From IMG/VR virus record IMGVR_UViG_3300014501_000424, positions 1-24,666 of that record: a DNA stretch of 24,666 bases; one strand, given 5' to 3'. Shown piece after piece: positions 20,078 to 24,666 of the stretch. The translations under genes were made by a program, and so were the position numbers. The notes under the pieces are model-generated. The model saw only the letters and a program-made list of their open reading frames with translations, was not told where the DNA came from and ran no database searches. Position 1 is the stretch's first letter. The number at the start of each line of letters is the position of its first letter. This DNA is from a virus.

Positions 20078-20998
20078 ATGCCGAGTATTCTCTGGAACGA
20101 TCCCCTACTAGCGAAGTTCAATTTCCAACCAAGCCAAGAGGCACAAATTACCGCCATCATTCAAGCGGTAGATTTTGCCATTGACCGCGAGACGAAAAGA
20201 AACATTCTCTATAATCAATGGGATCGCTGTTTCACGATGCTCGGCACTGGCGAAATCCATCTATCATCTTGGCCAGTTGAAGCCGTCCTTCGCGTAATGG
20301 ATCGACAAATCTTCTGCGTTCAGATCGCAGGCACCGCGACAATCAACAATGTCTCTACAACTACGTCGAGCGTAATCTTGACGCAGATTAGCGGGGGTAT
20401 CTCTACGGTGACGATGCTCACCTATGCCGCCTACCCGACGTTGAATGCACTGGTAGAGGCGATCAACAATGTCGCTACCTTTTCGGCAACACTGGGGCAA
20501 AGCATCGACGGGGATTTGCCCTCGTCGGACTTGAAGGCGGGGCAGAGTGTGGCAATCACTACCCAAACGCCTACCGGTGCCTTGGCCGTCTGGACGGGTG
20601 CCCCTGGAAGTTTCGGACTAGCAACACCCGACTTGCCAATTCTGAATCTTTTCTATGGCACTCAATTCGGGGATCGCTTCGCAGCAGGGTTCAATGGATA
20701 CGAACCGTCGCCTGCACGGATGCACGCGGGCAATCAATCCGAAGTGTGGCCATATCAGAAGATCAGAGTCGTTTGGACGGGCGGATATGGGAACGACGGA
20801 CCTTGTCCCTACCCCGAAGACCTTGCTTCCGTAGTGGCACAAATGACGGGATACATGGCGACCGACAGGACGGGGGTTATCACAAGCGAAAACTTCGGAG
20901 TAGGCAAATACCAGTATAGCGTAGGACAAGTGCAACTCGACAAACTCCCGCTTACTTACAGGAAGATATTGAATAGCTATAAGTTCAGGAAGGTCTAA
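20078..20998 (+). CDS. Head-tail connector (adaptor, gp6-like) with inserted beta domain
   Basis: 306 residues from ATG 20078. The N-terminus (residues 1-77, WNDPLLAKFNFQPSQEAQIT, AIIQAVDFAIDRETKR, then LSSWPVEAVLRV) fits a gp6/gp15-type adaptor, whose first helices dock on the portal and which then has a P-x-xxxV strand. The C-terminus (~224-303, YQKIRVVWTGGYG, PYPEDLASVVAQMTGYM, LTYRKILNSYK) completes the adaptor. Between them, ~78-222 is an inserted, strand-rich region with YPTLNALVEAINN and FSATLG, a pattern also seen in flagellin-hook-like inserts. Such adaptors join portal and tail. The neighbours at 21002, 21659 and 22121 support this. The insert is larger than the core adaptor module. 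Confidence 0.75.
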   Translation: MPSILWNDPLLAKFNFQPSQEAQITAIIQAVDFAIDRETKRNILYNQWDRCFTMLGTGEIHLSSWPVEAVLRVMDRQIFCVQIAGTATINNVSTTTSSVILTQISGGISTVTMLTYAAYPTLNALVEAINNVATFSATLGQSIDGDLPSSDLKAGQSVAITTQTPTGALAVWTGAPGSFGLATPDLPILNLFYGTQFGDRFAAGFNGYEPSPARMHAGNQSEVWPYQKIRVVWTGGYGNDGPCPYPEDLASVVAQMTGYMATDRTGVITSENFGVGKYQYSVGQVQLDKLPLTYRKILNSYKFRKV

Positions 20999-21001
20999 TG
21001 T

Positions 21002-21445
21002 ATGAGCATTTCGCAACAGGCACAAACAGCGATCGACATTTACGACGTGGAGTATCCACGCGGTTCGACCGGTGCCTACGTTCGCACCTATACCTTGACG
21101 CAATCTACAACCATCCTTTACCTGGACAATACCGAAACCATCGACAAAACACATAAGCAACGACGCGAGCAACAAATGGGAATCGTGATGAGTGAAGACC
21201 CGCTCGTATGGGAGAACTTGCACGACTGCTGCGTAATCAATGGTACTCAATTCCGAGTTTGCCACCGTGAGGATTTGGGAAGTAAGGGATTGTATTTCTG
21301 GTTTAGTGTAGAGGAAGATATAAACCCTGGAAGTTTATCCGAGTACATTTCAGGGGGCGGACTTGTCGGCGGCGTCTCTACCGCTAGTTTTATGGGAACA
21401 CTCGGCGGAACACCTAAGACATTTCACAAAGGGGAAAGCATATGA
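21002..21445 (+). CDS. Head closure / head-tail joining protein (147 aa)
   Basis: ATG 21002 follows AGGAAGG with nine-base spacing, three bases after the adaptor stop. The N-terminus (YDVEYPRGSTGAYVRTYTLTQSTT) and centre (WENLHDCCVINGTQFRVCHRED) resemble small beta-barrel stopper proteins that follow the adaptor in siphophages and seal the head. The C-terminal ~35 residues (SGGGLVGGVSTASFMGTLGG) are glycine-rich. Assigned by order and shape; sequence identity with known stoppers is low by eye. Its stop overlaps the next start (ATGA). Confidence 0.6.
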   Translation: MSISQQAQTAIDIYDVEYPRGSTGAYVRTYTLTQSTTILYLDNTETIDKTHKQRREQQMGIVMSEDPLVWENLHDCCVINGTQFRVCHREDLGSKGLYFWFSVEEDINPGSLSEYISGGGLVGGVSTASFMGTLGGTPKTFHKGESI

Positions 21446-21666
21446 ACTACTGGATTTCAAGAAAGAACAAATGGACTACATCAACGACCGGAAGCAAATA
21501 CAAACTATTCCAGCATTCCGTCAATCGGGGATTTATCCTTAACATAAAGCAAGCGACCAGTACGGCCGCATTGCATCGGGTAGCCGATACGCTGAAATCA
21601 ACGGACTATCTACGGGCGTGCGAGTGCCGACTACACAACTGCGATACCTTGGGAGAGCATGACTAA
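21442..21666 (+). CDS. Small protein between head closure and tail terminator (74 aa)
   Basis: ATG 21442 overlaps the preceding stop and follows AAAGGGGAAAG. The 74 residues (MNYWISRKNKWTTSTTG, SVNRGFILNIKQATSTA) are basic with several cysteines near the end (ACECRLHNC). No family was recognised. The overlap at both ends (the next gene starts at 21659) supports translation within the tail-joining group. Confidence 0.6.
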   Translation: MNYWISRKNKWTTSTTGSKYKLFQHSVNRGFILNIKQATSTAALHRVADTLKSTDYLRACECRLHNCDTLGEHD

Positions 21667-22078
21667 TTCGCTAACAGGGGCAATACTCAATTTCTACGCT
21701 AGTTCGCCGAACAACGCGAAACTACAAGCGGACGTAGGCGACGGGTTCTATACGGATGAAATGCCGTTCAATACCCTTCGCCCCTACATAGAGATTGAAC
21801 AGACGGGGACGCATACCTACGCCGAGTGCAAGGCGGCAGGGGCACGCGGGCGGATTGAAGATATCATGATCGCGTTCAACGTCTATGCGAAGGATAGGGA
21901 CACCGCCGAGCAAATCTTGTACGACGTAGAAGCCCTGTTCCTGAACACGACATCGCGGCTCACCCTGGATAACTATACTCACTATACGCAGTACCTAGAA
22001 AATCGCGTCTTCGCCTACGATCAGTATGGTTGGCTTGGGAGTTGCGAAATTAAGTATCGACTGCAAAATCTGCAATAG
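21659..22078 (+). CDS. Tail completion / tail terminator protein (139 aa)
   Basis: ATG 21659 follows GGGAGAGC and overlaps the previous gene by eight bases. The pattern FYASSPNNAKLQADVG, RPYIEIEQTGTHTYAECKAAG, IMIAFNVYAKDRDTAEQILYDVEALF, then a final strand GSCEIKYRLQ fits DUF3168-type tail terminator proteins. These have a central beta sheet and the AxxLxxxVxxLL helix. They cap the tail tube at the head end. Its position just before the tail tube gene fits. Confidence 0.75.
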   Translation: MTNSLTGAILNFYASSPNNAKLQADVGDGFYTDEMPFNTLRPYIEIEQTGTHTYAECKAAGARGRIEDIMIAFNVYAKDRDTAEQILYDVEALFLNTTSRLTLDNYTHYTQYLENRVFAYDQYGWLGSCEIKYRLQNLQ

Positions 22079-22120
22079 AAAGGATACATACAAAGGGAAG
22101 CATTTTGTAGAGGGTTAAGT

Positions 22121-22525
22121 ATGACAACGCCAGTTTTATATCCAGGGACAATCGGAAGCGTAATTTTCAATAGCGTCGATCTTAGGGTTCAGAAATGGAC
22201 TTTCGGAGAAAAGGGCACCGTCAATGAAACGACAACTAAATCGGACGGCGGATACTACAAAGGTGTCGTTACTAAGATGAAGGGTGCGGGAAGTTTCGAG
22301 GCGATCTACGATAGTACCATCAACGGGGGCACCGTCCCACCGTTGAAGATTGGATCGCAAGCATCGGCAAACTTCCAATTTGATACCGGCGGTGTGCAGA
22401 TTACCTGCCCGATCATCACGATTACGGATTGCGACTATACAAGCGACCGTGATGGAATGCTTACCTATACATGCACCTATGAGACATACGGGACATATAC
22501 GCTACCCACTCAACTAACATCATAA
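22121..22525 (+). CDS. Major tail tube protein (134 aa)
   Basis: ATG 22121 follows AGAGGG. The 134 residues are mainly strands: GTIGSVIFNSVDLRVQKWTF, KMKGAGSFEAIYDS, PPLKIGSQASANFQFDTGG and ITCPIITITDCDYTSDRDGM. This is the two-sheet tube fold in which G-x-V-x-x-N, GxGSFxAxYD and LxxGxxxxxxF strands recur. Many copies form the tail tube. Size and place before the assembly chaperone and tape measure genes are as expected for siphophages. Confidence 0.75.
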   Translation: MTTPVLYPGTIGSVIFNSVDLRVQKWTFGEKGTVNETTTKSDGGYYKGVVTKMKGAGSFEAIYDSTINGGTVPPLKIGSQASANFQFDTGGVQITCPIITITDCDYTSDRDGMLTYTCTYETYGTYTLPTQLTS

Positions 22526-22542
22526 GGAACGCCATATAGAAA

Positions 22543-23064
22543 ATGATAGATGCCCTCTGCCGCTCCCCCGTCCCATATGCCTTTGACGGCAAGACCTACG
22601 AAATCTCTCCATTAACAGAAGGCGACTTTGCGGACTTTGTTTCTGCGGTACGTTGGCGAACACTCCACGAACTCTTGCAAGTTCCAAACTGCCCGCAAGA
22701 GATAATCAATGAAGAGTATAGGGCAGCACCAAAAAAGATACTCGGCATGAGTAGTCCAGAAATCTATGAACAGATAGAAGCACAGTGGGCAGTTGTCGAA
22801 ATGGTTTATCTCGGCCTTCGCGGTAGGCATCCCGACATTACGAGGGAAGCGATAAGCAAGTGGGATTCCTATACAACCCATCGGATGCAAGAAATACTCT
22901 TAATCATTTCGCAACCGTGGTGCTCCCTGGACGATGAGAATAAAAAAAAAGCCCAAGCACTACGGACGTGCAAGACGGCGGAGGAAGTGGAAACGTGGAT
23001 GGTACAGGAAGCGAATGCACGGATAGCGAAAAAGAGCGAATTGAAATCTTCTCCCGCCAAGTAG
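22543..23064 (+). CDS. Tail assembly chaperone (lambda gpG-like product)
   Basis: ATG 22543, 173 residues, with YAFDGKTYEISPLTEGDFADF at the start and helical VRWRTLHELLQVP, AQWAVVEMVYLGLRGRHPD. This opening (strand, then PLTxxDxxxx and a helical body) is typical of tail chaperones that bind the tape measure protein until the tube grows around it. Near the end a run of nine A (22942-22950) and GAAAAAG (23028-23034) lie in the phase needed for -1 slippage into the overlapping frame to 23363. It would then make two products, short and long, as in lambda G and GT. Position between tail tube and tape measure genes fits exactly. Confidence 0.8.
   Translation: MIDALCRSPVPYAFDGKTYEISPLTEGDFADFVSAVRWRTLHELLQVPNCPQEIINEEYRAAPKKILGMSSPEIYEQIEAQWAVVEMVYLGLRGRHPDITREAISKWDSYTTHRMQEILLIISQPWCSLDDENKKKAQALRTCKTAEEVETWMVQEANARIAKKSELKSSPAK
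22942..23034 (+). promoter_or_regulatory. Candidate -1 frameshift sites in the tail chaperone gene
   Basis: Site 1: nine A at 22942-22950, read as AAA AAA AAA in the chaperone frame, a perfect A AAA AAA slippery heptamer. Site 2: G AAA AAG at 23028-23034, in phase, where slipping AAG to AAA is perfect and the preceding codon mispairs at one base. Both lead to the frame that stays open to 23363. In that frame a stop (TAA) lies at 22941, just before site 1, so slippage must occur after it. Site 2 gives the smoother joined protein (ARIAKK to ERIEIFSRQV). Confidence 0.65.
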
Positions 23065-23363
23065 ATGCCTATCGCAAGGCACTCGAAAATCTCGGTCTTA
23101 CTCCCGACATATTGAAAACTCTATCTTGGAATCAACTGTGGCTACTGACTACCGATAATCCCCTGGACGGTCATACGGGAACAAAGCGGTTCGGAACTCT
23201 TATACAGGCGGCCGAATATCTTGAAAGAAATAAGCATTCGCCAACCATAAATAAGGAATGCCAGACGAGAAAATCGCAGAAGCATTCATCAAAATCACAG
23301 CCGATCACGCCGACCTTAAAAAGAAACTCGGCGAATCAAAGCACTTGCTTGGGGACTTCGTAG
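22944..23363 (+). CDS. Frameshift extension of the tail chaperone (gpT-like part)
   Basis: Open in the -1 frame from 22944 to 23363. The meaningful part starts near 23035 with ERIEIFSRQVDAYRKAL, then ENLGLTPDILKTLSWNQLWL, TDNPLDGHTG and LIQAAEYLERNKHS. A GTG at 22968 exists but has no ribosome site, and the early part is a shadow of the other frame with GGGSG-type sequence. So production by frameshift is more likely than independent start. The frame overlaps the tape measure start at 23258 by about 105 bases, and its last ~35 residues are Ser/Lys-rich. In lambda the T domain links the chaperone to the tail tube protein. Confidence 0.65.
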   Translation, partial: KKSPSTTDVQDGGGSGNVDGTGSECTDSEKERIEIFSRQVDAYRKALENLGLTPDILKTLSWNQLWLLTTDNPLDGHTGTKRFGTLIQAAEYLERNKHSPTINKECQTRKSQKHSSKSQPITPTLKRNSANQSTCLGTS

Positions 23364-24666
23364 GGGAAGCAAAGAAATCCCTTCTAGCTTTTGGCGGAGT
23401 GCTCGCGGCGGGCTTCACGTTGGAAAAGATAATCGAGGCGTTCGCCCATGCGGAAGTGGCGACCAATCAACTGAAAGCCGCCCTTACGTCCATCGGTGCC
23501 CCTGTTACAAGCACGATGCATAAACTAGAAGAGTACAACGATACGCTTCTAGCGAATACGACAATCGGCCACTCGGCAGCAATGGAAGCCGAAAAGTTCG
23601 CTATCACTCTCGGCGTACCCGTCCAACACCTTGAAGCAATCACAACCGCCGCCATCGGTCTTTCCCGCGTCTATTCCATAGATTTGCAATCCGCTACCAA
23701 GATGGTAACGGAAGCAGGCGAAGGGTACTTCACGAAACTCCAACGCATGATACCCGCCTTGAAGAATGCCAAGAATGCGGAACAGGCAAGAGCTATCGTA
23801 TCCGAACAAGTACGGAAAGGACTTGTCCTAGAAGCCGAGTACATGGATACGTTGTCGGGTATGTGGGCACAATTTGAGAACCACTTGCACGGCGTAGCGG
23901 TGGCACTGGGGACGATGCTTGCCCCTGCCTTGAAGGTGGGGACGGAACTACTAGACCAACTCGCAATCCATATGAAGGATATTCTCGTAAAGGTAGGGGC
24001 CGCGTCCTACGACATACCGAACCTATCGAAGATGCTCAACGGATTGTTTTCCACTCTGAAAGGTTCGGGCGGTATCTGGGATTGGTTCGGTAAGGCAGTG
24101 GTCTCGGTCGCTCAAACTATGGTGAGTGCCTTCGATAGTATGGTGGGAGCGGTGGAAACACTCGGCGAATCACTTGCCGCTCTCAAAGGTTTGATGGAAG
24201 GTATCCGCGACGTGAAGGCGGGCAACACCGGCTTTCAACAATGGATTGCTAGGGTAGTTGCAAATGGAATGGTGGGCGATCCAAAGAATATCGAAGCGAC
24301 AAGGAAGGCACTACTAGAAGATCAGGCACGTCAGAAGGACGACAGCAAAAAGGCAGTCGTCGATTGGAAGAAACTGATTGAAGAACTACGGGGAAAGATA
24401 AAGCCGCTTCCGTTCGCGGGTGTCCCTGGACTACCTGGAGGCAATGCAAAAGAGAAAAAAGAAAGTATGTATGAAGTGGGCAAGATCTTTCACGGCACTG
24501 GTAGTGATGCCTTGGCGACCGGCGGTGACATTAAAAAGCTGGGGGACCGCATCATATCGAAGAAAGACGTAGTGAAGGTGGAAGCCGCTCGAATGCCGAT
24601 AGTCGCTTTAAGACCGGGACAAGTCGCACCGAAACCACTGAAACGAGTACCGCGACCGAAGCGACC
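23258..24666 (+). CDS. Tape measure protein, N-terminal part
   Basis: ATG 23258 with AAGGA close upstream opens a frame that runs off the right edge (469 codons). It starts MPDEKIAEAFIKITADHADL and has KKLGESKHLLGDFVGEAKKSL, then a hydrophobic stretch (LLAFGGVLAAGFTLEKIIEAF). Long helices follow (ATNQLKAALTSIGAPVTST, VSEQVRKGLVLEAEYMDTLS), and further hydrophobic segments occur near GSGGIWDWFGKAVVSVAQ. This is the usual tape measure design: helical, with hydrophobic patches, following the chaperone. It sets tail length and is ejected during infection. The later part (residues ~395-469) is Lys/Pro/Gly-rich and low in complexity. Confidence 0.85.
   Translation, partial: MPDEKIAEAFIKITADHADLKKKLGESKHLLGDFVGEAKKSLLAFGGVLAAGFTLEKIIEAFAHAEVATNQLKAALTSIGAPVTSTMHKLEEYNDTLLANTTIGHSAAMEAEKFAITLGVPVQHLEAITTAAIGLSRVYSIDLQSATKMVTEAGEGYFTKLQRMIPALKNAKNAEQARAIVSEQVRKGLVLEAEYMDTLSGMWAQFENHLHGVAVALGTMLAPALKVGTELLDQLAIHMKDILVKVGAASYDIPNLSKMLNGLFSTLKGSGGIWDWFGKAVVSVAQTMVSAFDSMVGAVETLGESLAALKGLMEGIRDVKAGNTGFQQWIARVVANGMVGDPKNIEATRKALLEDQARQKDDSKKAVVDWKKLIEELRGKIKPLPFAGVPGLPGGNAKEKKESMYEVGKIFHGTGSDALATGGDIKKLGDRIISKKDVVKVEAARMPIVALRPGQVAPKPLKRVPRPKR

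Noticed and set aside
20618-21265. Minus-strand open frame of 215 codons across the connector genes
   Set aside because: It is the shadow of two well-supported plus-strand connector genes and shows no domain of its own.
1-24666. CRISPR array, tRNA genes, rRNA or insertion sequence
   Set aside because: No regularly spaced repeats with spacers, no tRNA-like arm pattern, and no transposase or terminal inverted repeats were seen.

Overview
The window reads as one end of a prophage, or phage-derived island, joined to a planctomycete chromosome. The first ~740 bases are GC-rich and encode the C-terminus of a DUF1549/DUF1553-type protein, a family largely confined to Planctomycetes. After ~750 the composition drops towards even GC and the rest is phage DNA. 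No integrase, lysis or replication gene is visible, so the element must continue past the right edge, where the tape measure gene is cut.

Layout. (1) 738-1030: host/phage junction, three copies of GTTTGTGCAA and a terminator. (2) 1031-3205, minus strand: a left arm of small genes. It holds a CsrA homologue with a long C-terminal tail, a small tail-anchored protein, two apparently paralogous helical proteins that may bind DNA, a terminator, then two tiny membrane proteins. (3) 3206-3875: about 670 bases without a convincing gene, carrying a promoter-like motif and short repeats. (4) 3876-5264: an HNH-like phage protein and an orphan beta-class DNA methyltransferase. (5) 5268-10450: virion surface genes, namely two beta-rich proteins, a repetitive fibre on the opposite strand, and two glycine-repeat/lectin-like proteins. 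(6) 10483-18928: packaging and head genes in HK97 style (small and large terminase, portal-MuF fusion, gp10-like protein, prohead protease, major capsid protein), interrupted by an antisense HNH endonuclease. (7) 18976-19935: an antisense GT9-like glycosyltransferase inserted within the head genes. (8) 19946-24666: head-tail connectors, tail terminator, tail tube, tail assembly chaperone with a probable -1 frameshift, and the start of the tape measure gene.

Together the structural genes describe a long, non-contractile-tailed siphophage with an HK97-fold capsid. The tape measure and the frameshifted chaperone indicate the tail type; no sheath gene is visible. The left arm probably holds regulatory and lysogeny functions, with CsrA the only confidently named regulator.

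The least ordinary points are the phage CsrA with its repeated leader box, the paired promoter-like motif in the left arm, the modular GG-rich display proteins across two genes, the helix-turn-helix shared by the putative small terminase and the HNH endonuclease, the structured leader before the capsid gene, the portal-MuF fusion and the antisense glycosyltransferase. No CRISPR array, tRNA, rRNA or insertion sequence was seen. No clear, self-contained new system could be demonstrated from sequence alone.
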